Shown: positions 25,264-36,269 of the stretch, piece after piece | Layout of the letters: each line of letters starts with the position of its first letter | Numbering within the stretch: position 1 is the first letter of the stretch | Source of the DNA: Sandaracinus sp. | GTDB lineage: Bacteria; Myxococcota_A; Polyangia; Polyangiales; Houyiibacteriaceae | Assembly: GCA_020633125.1 (NCBI GenBank) | Contig: JACKEH010000002.1 | Coordinates: forward strand, 62,001-126,000 | DNA: 64,000 nucleotides | Direction: 5' to 3' | Program-made: the position numbers and the translations under genes | The notes under the pieces: model-generated | What the model was told of the DNA's origin: nothing | Databases searched by the model: none | The model's input: the letters and a program-made list of their open reading frames with translations, nothing else

Positions 25264-26532
25264 ATGACGTGGATCTGGTTGGTGCTCGGTGCCTGCACGT
25301 GCTCGGAGACCGAGCCGGCGACCGTCGAGCCGGCGGCCGAGGCGACGACCGAGGCGACGAGGACGACCCCGAAGAACCTTCGACGATCGAAGCGAACGGC
25401 GAAGCGCCGGACCCAGCGCCGATGGCGCCGACGCGCGAGGAAGGTCCGCCGTCGTCAGGCCGTCCGCCGATCGTCGACCCGGCCCGCACGCGATCGTTGC
25501 GCCAAGAGGTCGCCGAGCTCCGGCGTTTGGTCGGCGCAGGGGACCTCGCGACGGCGGCGCCGCGTTTCGTCGCGCTCGCCAACCGCGAAGCCGGCAACGC
25601 GCGTCTGCATTGCGAAGCGGGATTCGTCGCGTTGCGCGCGGGCGATCGCGACGCGGCCGAGACGCAGATCGAAGCGGGGCTCGCGGTCTTTCGTCGTCGC
25701 GCCGGGGTCGAAACCGAAGCGGACCGCGTGCCCTACGCCATGTGTCTCTACAACCGCGGTCGGCTCGCGCAGGGAAGACGGGGATCGTTTTCTCGCGATC
25801 ACGAGCTACCGAGCGTCGCTCACGCGTCGACCGAACGCGACGGTGCAGACCCGGCTCGCCGAAGCCGAAGCCATGCCGGAGGAAGAGGAAGCGATCGAAG
25901 AAGAGGAGGCGATCTCCGAGGTGACCCGGACGCCGGTGGACGGGAGCGACGCCTCTCGCCGGGCGGAGATCGTGCACACGACGCTTCCGGACCTCGGCGT
26001 GGAAGAAGGCTGCTTCAAGACTCGGTGGTGGTGCACGACGCCGTGGCCGGCGAGCTCGAAGTGCCGCTCGTGAGCGCCTGCCCCGACACCTTCTCGATCT
26101 TTCGCGACGACGGCTCGGTCGCGGAGGCGGCGTGGGTCGACGCCGGCGCACCTTTCGGCCGCGTGTTTCGGGTGGCGGCGTATTACGGAGGCCAGGGGCG
26201 ACGCCGAAGACGGATCCGGGTTGGAGCACAGCTCGTCGACCACGCTCTTCGTGCTCGCGGTGATCGACGGGGCGTGGAAGGTCGCCCAGATCCCTTGGAG
26301 AGCTGGCGCGAGGCCGATTGCATGAACGAGCCTTGCGACGATCCCGACACCACCGAAGACGACGGCCAAGATCTTCGCGCGCCCTACGCGCACCACTTCC
26401 GGCTCGTGGCCACGATCGCGGCTGGCGCGCTCACGCTGCGGCTCGACCACGAAGCCGGGGCTCGAGCATCCGCCGGTCGGTCGCACGCCGCTGCCCGAGG
26501 TGTTCATCGCGTGGCCTTGGCGCGCCCCCTGA
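25264..26532 (+). pseudogene. Lipoprotein with TPR-like region, multiply frameshifted
   Basis: The start MTWIWLVLGAC gives a lipobox. The coding sequence then jumps frames about six times: near 25360, 25778, 26018 (AAGGAC to AAGAC), 26196 (G run), 26295 and 26458 (G run). Joined pieces include LRQEVAELRRLVGAGDLATAAPRF and a TPR-like REAGNARLHCEAGFVALRAGD, an acidic EEEEAIEEEE stretch, a C-terminal beta-rich part (LFVLAVIDGAWKVAQIPW) and the end PLPEVFIAWPWRAP with stop at 26530-26532. Family not recognised. Nearly all shifts are single missing bases. Confidence 0.6.
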
Positions 26533-26620
26533 CCAGGCGCCATCCGTCCAGCGCCCGTCGAAGCTTTCGAGATCGCGTGGCGCGGGGTGACGCACACTGC
26601 GGCGATGAGCGAAGTACGTC

Positions 26621-27643
26621 ATGACGAGCGAGGTCATCCGTCGACGCCCGGGCATGTTCGTGGGCGGCACCGACGACGGTTTCGGCGCGGCGGAGCTCCT
26701 GTTCGAGTTGGTCGGGAACACGCTCGATCAGGCGCTCGTCGGCCGGGTCCGCCAGCTGCGTGTCTGGCTGCGTCCCCACGAGGCCGAGGTGCTCGACGAC
26801 GGCCCGGGTATCTCCACGGAGCGGCTGGATTCGGGGCGCACCTTCCTCGAAGAGGCCGCCACCGTCTTTCGCGACCGACCGACCGCGGACGGGCACGCGC
26901 CGCACGTGCACCTGCGTGTCGGAACCGAGTTCAGCCTGCCCTTGGTCACCGCGCTCTGCGAGAGGTCACGATCACGACCCGCGGGACCGTGCAGCGCTTC
27001 GGCCGTGGTCTCGTGCTCGGACCGCCGGAGCCCCTCGAAGCACGCGCCGGTACGCGCGTTCGTTTCGTGCTCGACCCCACGATCTTTCCGCCGCAGGGGT
27101 GGCCGGTCGACGACGTCGCGGATCGATTGAAGGGGATCGCCGCGCACGTGCCGGGATTGCAGATCGAGCTGACCCACGACGATTCGCGAGGGACGACGCG
27201 TTGGGTCTTCGGTCCCTACGTAGGGCCCGAAGCGTTGCTCGACGCCCAGGTGCGGAGGACGGGACGGTGATCTGCCGCGCGCGCGAGGCGACGTGGCAAG
27301 CCGACGTGGTGCTCCGCTCGGCGCTTCGTCCGAAGTGGAGCAAGATCGTTTCCTTCGCGAACTTCGCGCGAACGCCGGGACACGGCGTGCGTCGAGGGCA
27401 TGCGGGAAGGTGTCGCGAAGGCGTTGGGCCAACAGAGTGAGCCGCGAGCGCTGGCAACGGCTCGGCATCGACGCGCTGGTCAGCGTGCGCTGCGTCGACG
27501 CGACCTACCACGGCCCGACGCACGACGCGCTCGCTTCCCCGGAAGTGAAGCCGCGGGTGGCCGCGCTCGTGGCGGAGGAGCTCCGACAACCGCGGCACGA
27601 CGCGTTGCGCGAGCGTCTGCGCGCACGCCTCGAAGACGTGTGA
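26621..27643 (+). pseudogene. GyrB-like GHKL ATPase protein without TOPRIM, frameshifted
   Basis: The N-terminus RRRPGMFVGGTDDG, then ELVGNTLDQALVG and LDDGPGISTE, match the GyrB/ParE ATPase domain (Asn and DDGxG motifs). Later pieces match the transducer domain: SFANFARTPGHG...VEGMREGVAKAL and RLGIDALVSVRCVDATYHGPTH. There is no TOPRIM domain (EGDSA/PLRGK); the gene ends at 27643 after about 340 codons, so it is a truncated paralogue rather than a gyrase. Single-base losses near 26957 (GGG to GG), 27254, 27393 and 27440 break the frame. The Glu normally catalytic before the Asn helix is not obvious. Confidence 0.65.
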
Positions 27644-27701
27644 GCACGGCCTCGGGCGCGCGTTTCGACTCGCCTCGGCGCCGTGGCGGCGTCACGCGGC
27701 G

Positions 27702-28111
27702 TCACGCTTCGACGGGAAAGAAGAACTCCCACATCGACTGGATCAGCCCCGACACCGTGGTCTCTTCGCTATGCCACTCAGGGGATCCATGTTGATGCGC
27801 TGCCACGCCTCAGGATCGTCGCGCCCGACGTCTTCGACCTTCACGCCCCAGCTCACCACGCCTTGGGTCTCGTGAAGGAAGAAGAGGAAGCGTTCCTCCA
27901 CCTCGAGCTCCTCAGGCGGAACGATCGGATGCAGGTCGAGCTCCGGATGCCGACCCACCGTCGTGTAGAAGGCACGCACCGACGCCGGCAGTCGGAACCC
28001 GAGCCGCGCTTCGGCCTCGGCGAGCGTGGCTTCCGGCCAGCCGTGTGAGGGCGCGAGCGGCGACGAGAGATGCTTCGCGGCCAGCTCGGCGTAGTGCTTC
28101 GAGAAGCTCAC
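27702..28111 (-). pseudogene. SMI1/KNR4-like protein with one C-terminal frameshift
   Basis: The start is GTG 28111 (VSFSKHYAELAAKHL). The signature LGFRLPASVRAFYTTVGRHPEL and FLFFLHETQGVVSWGV fits the SMI1/KNR4 (SUKH) fold, common in toxin-immunity loci and as a general protein-interaction module. One shift near 27775-27785 separates MDPLSG from WHSEETTVSGLIQSMWEFFF, which ends at 27702 and completes the fold. No toxin gene is adjacent, so an immunity role is only a possibility. This is the last gene of the frameshift cluster. Confidence 0.65.
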
Positions 28112-28187
28112 GGAGCGTACGTAGCATGGTCCGCCGCGACTCGTTTCGAGCGGGAACATCACCGTCCTCGGTGTGTGTTGGAGGTCG

Positions 28188-28598
28188 ATGCTCGAGCGCC
28201 GATCGCGGGAAGGTCGACACTTCGCCTCCTTCGCCGAGGCGTGTGTCGTGCTCACGCTCGTTTCGGCGCTCGTGCCACGTGCCCCGGCCTCGGCGCGCGC
28301 GGCACACGCGTTCGTCGCCTGTGCCTCGGAGCTTCGCGCCGGCGATTCCTGTGCCGCGTGCGTCGGCCTTCACGGCATCGTTCACGCTTCGTGCGAGGTC
28401 ACGCGGGATGCCGCACACGTGGCGTTGACGCTGACCGACCCGCCGGGGCGCTTCGAAGCGGTCGTCTGCCTGGACCCCGAAGAGCCTTGCGACCGAAGCT
28501 TCCTCGTTTGGCCAAACGAACGACCGTCCACGCTCGTGTCCGCGTGCGCGTCGGTGCTCGGCGTCGGGCGTTCCGCCTGCGCGGCGCTCGCGCTCTGA
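28188..28598 (+). CDS. Secreted Cys-rich hypothetical protein (136 aa)
   Basis: The ATG at 28188 has GGAGG four bases upstream. A hydrophobic segment (residues about 20-38, ending APASA) could be a signal peptide with a long N-region. The mature part has eight cysteines (CASELRAGDSCAACVG, ASCEV, VVCLDPEEPC, SACASVLG, SAC), implying disulfides. Family unknown. It is the first gene after the damaged region that reads in one frame. Confidence 0.6.
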   Translation: MLERRSREGRHFASFAEACVVLTLVSALVPRAPASARAAHAFVACASELRAGDSCAACVGLHGIVHASCEVTRDAAHVALTLTDPPGRFEAVVCLDPEEPCDRSFLVWPNERPSTLVSACASVLGVGRSACAALAL

Positions 28599-28638
28599 CG
28601 TTGTCTGCGGCGATCGCGTGACTAGCTTCCGCGCCGCC

Positions 28639-29331
28639 ATGGGGACCGACATCCACTGCTTCGTCGAACGTCGGGCAGAGGGTCGTTGGCACCTCGTTCC
28701 GCCGCTGGTCGAGACCCTCGACCGACTCCACGTGCTCGCGTCGCGAAAGCTCCGACGTTCGTATCCTGGACGCATCGTCGAGACCGAAGAAGAGCGGCTC
28801 TCGCTCGTGGGCGCGTGGGAGTCGCGATGCGAGTTCGGCCGAAACTACGGGCTCTTCGCGATTCTCGCTGGCGTGCGAAACGGCCTCGGCCTCGATCCCA
28901 TCGTGGCGCCGCGTGGTCTTCCCGACGACGCATCGAACGAGACGAGGTGGTCCATCGCCTCCCTACTCGGACACGAAGACGATTGCCACGATCACTCGTG
29001 GCTCACGCTCGAAGAGATCCTGGCCTTCGATTGGACACGTGAGGTTCGGCGCGTGTGCCTCGTCGACGGGCCGGGCTACGTGCGCTTCCGCGAGCGTCCC
29101 GTGATCGAGCCTTCGAGGGTTCGGTTCGAGCCTCGAGAGCGCGTGGTCTCGAACGAGGCGATGGACGACGCGCTGCGTCGCGGCGACACCGCCGGTCTGC
29201 TCACCGAAGTGACGGAAGTCGGCTCGTACCGAGCGGTCGCGGGCACCCACTTCTTGGAGGAGCTCGTACCCGCCCTGCGAGAGCTCGGTCGGCCCCAAGA
29301 CGTGCGCCTCGTCTTCTTCTTCGACAGCTGA
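28639..29331 (+). CDS. MGxDIH-type conserved protein (230 aa)
   Basis: The start MGTDIHCFVERR and the block HEDDCHDHSWLTLEEIL resemble an uncharacterised family, MG(C/T)DIH..., seen in phages and bacteria (recognition from memory). D-I-H at the N-terminus plus the H/D-rich block (HEDDCHDH, residues about 114-121) could bind metal. No enzyme activity is established. Here it is a lone chromosomal gene without phage neighbours. The ATG at 28639 is preferred because the family begins MGxDIH; the frame stays open to 28618. Confidence 0.7.
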   Translation: MGTDIHCFVERRAEGRWHLVPPLVETLDRLHVLASRKLRRSYPGRIVETEEERLSLVGAWESRCEFGRNYGLFAILAGVRNGLGLDPIVAPRGLPDDASNETRWSIASLLGHEDDCHDHSWLTLEEILAFDWTREVRRVCLVDGPGYVRFRERPVIEPSRVRFEPRERVVSNEAMDDALRRGDTAGLLTEVTEVGSYRAVAGTHFLEELVPALRELGRPQDVRLVFFFDS

Positions 29332-29492
29332 CCGGACTCCGGACCGGTGCGGTTGTCATTCTGAGCGCGAAGGTGCGGTCGGCGAAGCCGTGAGGTCGCG
29401 AAATCGCCGACTCGGTCTCGGTCTTTGGGGCGCGAAGCGCGGTTCCGGCGCCCATTCTCGCGTCAGGCTCTCGCCAACTCCAAACGCCGCGC

Positions 29493-31298
29493 TCAACGCG
29501 TGGGCCCACCCCGCAGCGGCACCCGCACCTTCACCGGATCGCCGTGCTCCGGCCGCGCGCCGCTCGAGCGCAACGCGCCGACCCAGACCTCCGCGTCGAG
29601 CAGCCCGGGCCGGAAGCGATGGCGCGAGACGAAGCGATCGCCCGCGCGAAGTCGCGAAGGCGAGACGAGCCCGTCGGCGATCAGATCCACCCGCCGCGAA
29701 CGCTCGCCGGGCCCCACGCGAAGGGCGAGGTCGTTCGGACACGGGCCGTGCGCGACGAGCTCGAGCGCGACGCCCTCGGGCACGAGCCACGCGCCGACCA
29801 AACCGAGGCACGAGGTCAGCCGCACGGTCTCCGGCGCCGAGCCTTCGAAGGGCTCCAAGAAGTGCCGCGGGTCGGCGCCACGCCGCAGCGCGAGGTAGGG
29901 GCCCGCCGCCGCGATCGCTCCGTAGTCGTCGCGCGCGAGCCAATCGCGCACGCCGGGCTCTTCGGTCGTGCGCAGCAGGTCCTCGCGCTGCGCGTAGCGA
30001 TCGCGGTGCGAGACGTCGAGCACCACCACCTCGGCGCCTCGATCGGGCGGCGGCGCGCGATGCACCCGCGGACGTTCGGCGAGGTGCGGCAAGAGGGGGT
30101 CGGGCGCCTGCACCGAGACGTCGTTCGGGATCGCGGCCACGATCGTGCGCGCCGCGTCGGTGCGCGCGTCGGCGAAGAAGGCCGGGTCGTTCGGTAGACG
30201 ACCGAGCGTGGCGTAGAAGACCACGCTCGCGCCGACGATCGCGATCGCCCACCCGCGTCGATCCGAGGCCCGACCTCGCGCGACGCCGACGACCGCGCCC
30301 GCGACCAAGAAAGGGAGCGCGGGGCTGAGGTAATGCGAGTCGAGGTTCGGCGTCGTGGGAAAGGCGCTGACGAGGTTGATCGCGAGGATCGGCAACGCCG
30401 GCAGGCACGTGCGCCATCCGAGCAGCGGCGGAAGCAGCCCGAGCGGCAAGAGCACACGCGCGAGGTAGGTCGCCTTCTTTCCCTCGGCCAGATGCGACAA
30501 GAGCACGCTCGGCTCCGAGAGCCAACGCCACAGCACCTCGCCCGGCGTGTCACCAAAGACCCCGAAGTGCAGCGCGAAGGAGCCCGTCTCGGGCGAAAAG
30601 CGCGGATGCAGCACGCCGACGAAGAGCGCGAGGTAGGCGAGCGAGCCGAGCGTCACCGAGAGCGACACACGGCGACCGAAGCGCGACCACGCGCTCAGAC
30701 CGAGCAGCGCGGTGACGAGCGCGAGGTCCTCGCGACAACACAACACACCGATCACCGCCAGCACGAAGCCGCGGCGGCTCCCCGCGTCGAGGCGTTCGAT
30801 CGCCAGCGCGAGCGGAAAGAGCGCGAGGGTGCCGGGGTGCGCTTCGTACGTCGCGACGTGCACGAGGTTCGGGTGCAGCGCGAAGGCCGAGAAACCGAGC
30901 GCGAAGTAGCCCGGACCGAGCCGCCGCGCCGCGAGCACACCGAGGGTCCGTGCCGTCAGCGCGCAGGCGATCGACTGCGCGAGCAGCAGCGCCGGCGCGG
31001 TGCCCACGATCCACCCGAGCGCGCCGATCGGGGCGAGCACCGGCGAGACGTGAAGCCCGAGCACGTGGGCTTCGAGGAAGGGATCCCAGAGGTCGCCGCG
31101 CGACAGGCCCCACGCCATGCGCGTGTAGAACGCGAGGTCGAAGGTCCGGTGGTGAAAGGTCGCGAGGCGCGCGAACGCGAGCGCGAAGAGGAAACCCGCA
31201 AGCGCGAAGGTCGCGACCTGCCAGCGCGTGCGCGCACGGGCGGCCTCGTCGACGGGGCTGGGGCGCGAAGGCGCGGCTTCGTGTCCTTCGCGCGCCAC
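29493..31298 (-). CDS. DUF2079 multi-pass membrane protein
   Basis: About 12 membrane helices in 601 residues. The DUF2079 hallmarks are present: FDLAFYTRMAWGLSRGD in the first loop, HVLGLHVSPVLAPIGAL, and YEAHPGTLALFPLALAIERL. The C-terminal ~150 residues form a soluble domain. The fold is related to GT-C glycosyltransferases, so a polyprenyl-sugar-using transferase is possible but unproven. The GTG at 31298 lies 7 bp after the stop of the DUF3570 gene, so the two are co-transcribed. Confidence 0.82.
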   Translation of the reverse strand: MAREGHEAAPSRPSPVDEAARARTRWQVATFALAGFLFALAFARLATFHHRTFDLAFYTRMAWGLSRGDLWDPFLEAHVLGLHVSPVLAPIGALGWIVGTAPALLLAQSIACALTARTLGVLAARRLGPGYFALGFSAFALHPNLVHVATYEAHPGTLALFPLALAIERLDAGSRRGFVLAVIGVLCCREDLALVTALLGLSAWSRFGRRVSLSVTLGSLAYLALFVGVLHPRFSPETGSFALHFGVFGDTPGEVLWRWLSEPSVLLSHLAEGKKATYLARVLLPLGLLPPLLGWRTCLPALPILAINLVSAFPTTPNLDSHYLSPALPFLVAGAVVGVARGRASDRRGWAIAIVGASVVFYATLGRLPNDPAFFADARTDAARTIVAAIPNDVSVQAPDPLLPHLAERPRVHRAPPPDRGAEVVVLDVSHRDRYAQREDLLRTTEEPGVRDWLARDDYGAIAAAGPYLALRRGADPRHFLEPFEGSAPETVRLTSCLGLVGAWLVPEGVALELVAHGPCPNDLALRVGPGERSRRVDLIADGLVSPSRLRAGDRFVSRHRFRPGLLDAEVWVGALRSSGARPEHGDPVKVRVPLRGGPTR

Positions 31299-31305
31299 GG
31301 GCCGA

Positions 31306-32457
31306 TCAGAACGGGACGCGAAGGCCGATCGAGGAGATCACACCGTCGCCGAAGCGGTTCGTGTTCCAGCGGTACTCGAAGCTCAGGTCGATCGACGCGC
31401 GACGAAAGACGTCGAGCACGGTGTCGGCGAGAAAGCTCGTCTCGAGCAGGAGCTGGAAGCCGAAGGAGTGCACGCGGAAGGTGCTCATCTTCGGATCCGC
31501 GGTGACGTACGCGTCGTCGGGCAGCTCGTTCGAGTAGGTGTCGCTGTAGAAGAAGGAGCGCCGCTGCTTGTAGTAGCGGTAGCGAAGGCGAAGGTGCGCC
31601 GAGCGCGCGATCTCTTGGTAGACGCGCACCTCGGGGCTGATCGCCGCGACGTCCCAGCTGTCCATGTAGGCCTGGTAGCCGAGGTGCAGCGAGGTCCGCG
31701 TGGGGCGGATGAACGAGACGAGGCGGCCGCTCAGTGAGTGGCGGTGGCGCGTCTCCGGATGGTTCTCGGGCCGCAGGACGTCACGCACCGCGACGCGCCG
31801 GTACGCGTTCGCGAGGAAGCCGTCCATCCAGCCGTATTGGTAGCCGGCTTGGAAGAAGACCGCCGACGAGAGCACCTGCTCCCACGAGACGTTCAACGCG
31901 AGCGCTTCGAAGTTCTGTCGGAAGACGTCGGCGCTCGTGCCACCCATCGGCATGGGGCGGGTGCCGCTGCCGTTGCGGAAGCGCTGGCGGATCTCGTCGT
32001 GCACGAAGAAGAGCGCGGCGCGAATCACGCTGCTGCGGTCGTTCAGCGAGAGCGCGCTGGTCAGCCCGAGGCTGTTGGAGAGGTAGTCGGGCTCGCGGCT
32101 GACGCGGTACGCGAGGCCGAGGTCGAGCTGCGCGTCGCCGAGATCGAACTCGTAGCCGCCGTTCACCGAGATCTGATGGCGAATCTCGGTGAAGCGCACG
32201 TCCTCGAGCACGCCCGCGGCCTGGCTGGCGCTCGTGATGCTGTCGACGAGGTAGTCGACGCCGAGACGGACGCCGTTCGGCGCGACGAGGCGGACGCCAC
32301 CTTCGGGGGCCACGACACGCGTCGATTGCTCCCAGTAGTAGTTGCCGCGGAGCTCGAGGGTGCCGGTCCAGGTGCCCGACGACTCGTCCGCGTGCGCCAC
32401 GGAGAGCCCGCCGAAGACGCCGCCGAAGAGCAAGAAGGCCAAGAGAGACGCACGCAC
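31306..32457 (-). CDS. DUF3570-type outer-membrane beta-barrel protein
   Basis: The signal peptide MRASLLAFLLFGGVFGGLSVAHA is followed by alternating amphipathic strands (ELRGNYYWEQ, LRLGVDYLVDS, LRLRYRYYKQRRSFFYS) and a C-terminal Phe (SIGLRVPF), the usual signal for the BAM machinery. The length (383) and the early segment DYLVDSITSAS fit DUF3570. In other bacteria this family sits with extracytoplasmic flavinylation genes; those are not seen here. It is first in an operon with the DUF2079 gene. Confidence 0.8.
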   Translation of the reverse strand: MRASLLAFLLFGGVFGGLSVAHADESSGTWTGTLELRGNYYWEQSTRVVAPEGGVRLVAPNGVRLGVDYLVDSITSASQAAGVLEDVRFTEIRHQISVNGGYEFDLGDAQLDLGLAYRVSREPDYLSNSLGLTSALSLNDRSSVIRAALFFVHDEIRQRFRNGSGTRPMPMGGTSADVFRQNFEALALNVSWEQVLSSAVFFQAGYQYGWMDGFLANAYRRVAVRDVLRPENHPETRHRHSLSGRLVSFIRPTRTSLHLGYQAYMDSWDVAAISPEVRVYQEIARSAHLRLRYRYYKQRRSFFYSDTYSNELPDDAYVTADPKMSTFRVHSFGFQLLLETSFLADTVLDVFRRASIDLSFEYRWNTNRFGDGVISSIGLRVPF

Positions 32458-32584
32458 GGTGCGAGGCTCCTAGCAGAGATTCGCGACGATTGCGCCCCTG
32501 GAGGTGGACGACCGGTCGCCCGTCGAGGCGCGGGGGCGTGCGCTCAAGTGCTCGAAACGATTACGGAAAAAGTCCGCGAAGCGC

Positions 32585-32992
32585 TCAGGCGCCCGGCTTT
32601 CGTCCGAAGAGAAGGCGCACGGAGAAGGCCCCGAGCGCGAAGCCGAGAACGGCGGTGAGCACACTTCGCGCGCCACCGTCGCCGCTCGGGAGCACCGCCC
32701 AGGCGATCACCGTCGCGATCGGCGCGAGCATGCTGCCGAACCACGCACGACCTCCGGTGGGCAACGCGCGCCATTTGAGGCGCAGTAGGAACACGTCGGT
32801 CACCACGAGGTGAAACGCGACGACCGCCGAGACCACGCTGACGATCAACATCGCGAGCGCCCAGCCGTCGACGTCGAAGTAGGCATGCACCATCGACTCT
32901 TCGCCGACGAGCGCGGCCCACGTCACGAGGGCCCAGCCGGGCAAGAAGGGTCCGAGGAGGGTGGGCCACGCCCAGGGTCCGAGCTTCGTCAT
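32585..32992 (-). CDS. Small membrane protein (135 aa, 4 TM)
   Basis: Four hydrophobic segments (about residues 8-28, 42-66, 84-105, 110-128) separated by short loops, with basic residues after the second and fourth. No family is recognised. The ATG at 32992 follows GAAGGAG (coding strand), a good ribosome site; the frame upstream is repetitive RT-rich shadow of the neighbouring gene's tail. It lies 19 bp after the esterase gene stop. Confidence 0.65.
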   Translation of the reverse strand: MTKLGPWAWPTLLGPFLPGWALVTWAALVGEESMVHAYFDVDGWALAMLIVSVVSAVVAFHLVVTDVFLLRLKWRALPTGGRAWFGSMLAPIATVIAWAVLPSGDGGARSVLTAVLGFALGAFSVRLLFGRKPGA

Positions 32993-33011
32993 CACGACTC
33001 CTTCGCCGGTT

Positions 33012-34556
33012 CTACGGACGCGGCTCGCCACGCTTCCCGTCGACCTCTTCAACGTACACCGGGCGTCCAGTGCCTGTTCCAGGCGGCGTTCCAGGAGGCG
33101 AGTCGGTGTCCGAGCCCGTGTTCGGACGGGCGTTCGAGTCCGTGCTCGCGCCCGAGCTTGGATCCGCCGAGCTCGACTCCGAGTCGCCTTCGTCCGCGAG
33201 GCCTTCGTTTGCCGCCTCACCGGAACGAGGCGTCGGGCGCACCTGAAGCGGCGTCGTCTCGTTCGGCGATGGCGTTTCGGCGCGAGGTGACGTCGGGCGG
33301 TCCGCTGCGGCTGGCCCCGCTGTCTCCTCCGCGTCGTCCGTGTTCGCGAGGCGTCGGGTCTCGTCGGCCGAGCCTCGCGCGTTCTCCGACCCGGTCGGCG
33401 CTTCTTCGTTCGCCCCCGACGGCTCCGACGGCTCCGCGGCTTCTTCGCTGGGCTCCGCGGCTTCTTCGCTCGGCTCCAACGCGGTCGGTCGCTCGCCCGC
33501 TTCTTCGCTCGCCGCGGCTTCTTGCTCGACCGCCTGAATCGCCTCCACCGTCGAGGTGTCGAGCGGCAAGAAGGGCGCGTAGGTCACGTCCTCCGGACCG
33601 GCCTCGCCGAGGCCCTGTCCCGCGGCTGCCAGCTCCGGCGCCACACGCGCGAGCGCTTCTTCGAGCCAGCGCTCGAAGATCACGTTCATCGTCTCCGACA
33701 CCACGTGTTGGGTGCCGCGCTCTTCGACCCACTCGATCTCGAAGCCGAGCCCACGCAGGTGCGCGATCAGCTCGCGCGTCGGCCCGATGCGCACCACGGG
33801 ATCGGCGTCGCCGTGAATCGATCGAATCGGCACCCGACGAATCGCGGGCACCTCGCTCGGGATCAACGAGGGCGGCAACCAGCCCGCGATCGGCAACGCG
33901 CTGTCGAGCAGCTCGGGGTGAAGGATCGCGAGCGTGTACGTGAGCATCGCGCCTTGCGAGAAGCCCGTGACGATCGGCTTGCCGCGCGAGACCCGCACGT
34001 TGCGGAAATGGATGAGCACCTGCGCGAGCTGGTCCGCGCGCCGACGCAGCGTGTCCGCCATCACGTCGGCGCGGTTCTCCGTCACGCTCAAGGGCAACCA
34101 CGTGAAGCCGTTGCCGAGCGGCTTGGGCGCGCGAGGCAACAAGAGCCGCATCGGCGTCGGCGCGCCGCCGAAGGGACCGCCCGGCACCCGAGGTCGATCG
34201 CCGCGGCCGTGCAGCATCATCACGATCGGCAGGTCGGCGTCGAAGGGCACGTGGCCGAGCACGACCTCGAGCACGTAGAGCCCGGCCACGCGGTGCTCAC
34301 GCGCTTGCACGCCTTCGAGGTCGCTCGGCAAGGGCTCGCCGGCTTGCTCCGGATCGGCTGCTTCGGTCAGAGGCGGTGCCCCCGGGGCACGCGCGGGCGC
34401 GACCGGCGAGGCTTGTTGCAACACCCGGTCGAGCGGCACGGCGCGGGACACCGGCCAGCCCACCTGAACGACGGGGCGCGGGCGTGGGCGCGGCGTGGGG
34501 CGGTCGGCTCCACAAGCCGCGAGACACAGGAGCGCGACGGTCGCGAGCCTCTTCAC
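33012..34556 (-). CDS. Alpha/beta-hydrolase (esterase) lipoprotein with acidic C-terminal tail
   Basis: The GTG start at 34556 precedes a lipoprotein signal (lipobox LAAC). Residues about 90-320 form a phospholipase/carboxylesterase-type hydrolase: MMLHGRGDRP oxyanion region, nucleophile GFSQGAM, Asp in HGDADPVV and His in GTQHVVS. Residues about 340-514 are a low-complexity Glu/Ser/Pro/Thr tail (AAEPSEEAAEPSEEAAEPSE, later TDSPPGTPPGTGTG), probably a cell-surface spacer or disordered tether. Substrate unknown. Confidence 0.82.
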   Translation of the reverse strand: MKRLATVALLCLAACGADRPTPRPRPRPVVQVGWPVSRAVPLDRVLQQASPVAPARAPGAPPLTEAADPEQAGEPLPSDLEGVQAREHRVAGLYVLEVVLGHVPFDADLPIVMMLHGRGDRPRVPGGPFGGAPTPMRLLLPRAPKPLGNGFTWLPLSVTENRADVMADTLRRRADQLAQVLIHFRNVRVSRGKPIVTGFSQGAMLTYTLAILHPELLDSALPIAGWLPPSLIPSEVPAIRRVPIRSIHGDADPVVRIGPTRELIAHLRGLGFEIEWVEERGTQHVVSETMNVIFERWLEEALARVAPELAAAGQGLGEAGPEDVTYAPFLPLDTSTVEAIQAVEQEAAASEEAGERPTALEPSEEAAEPSEEAAEPSEPSGANEEAPTGSENARGSADETRRLANTDDAEETAGPAAADRPTSPRAETPSPNETTPLQVRPTPRSGEAANEGLADEGDSESSSADPSSGASTDSNARPNTGSDTDSPPGTPPGTGTGRPVYVEEVDGKRGEPRP

Positions 34557-34807
34557 GGTTCGGTCCCCGGAAGGCGACCTCACGTGCCGTCGGCCTCGCT
34601 CCCTCCGCTCGCTCGTGACAAACGGCATTCTCACCGACGCAGGGTACGTGCGGGATCCCACGTCGTCGAAGGAGATCCCGTGGCGACGTTCCGCGCCCGA
34701 TCGGCGTCATTCGGGGCGTCGCGCCCGAAAACTGTCGTCGATTCGCGCACCTTCACCCGCTGCGCGTGAGGTAGCTCCGTGGAGCGCCCAGCCCTACGTC
34801 CGCTACC

Positions 34808-36145
<1,338 letters not shown>

Positions 36146-36269
36146 TCACGACCCGCCGCTCAAACCTCGTGCGTGCGGTGGTCGGGCGGCGACGTTCGAG
36201 CGCGTCGCGAGCGGCGTGCGATGCGCCGCAACACGGCTCTCCCACGACCGCCGACGCGTGGAGGTGCGC

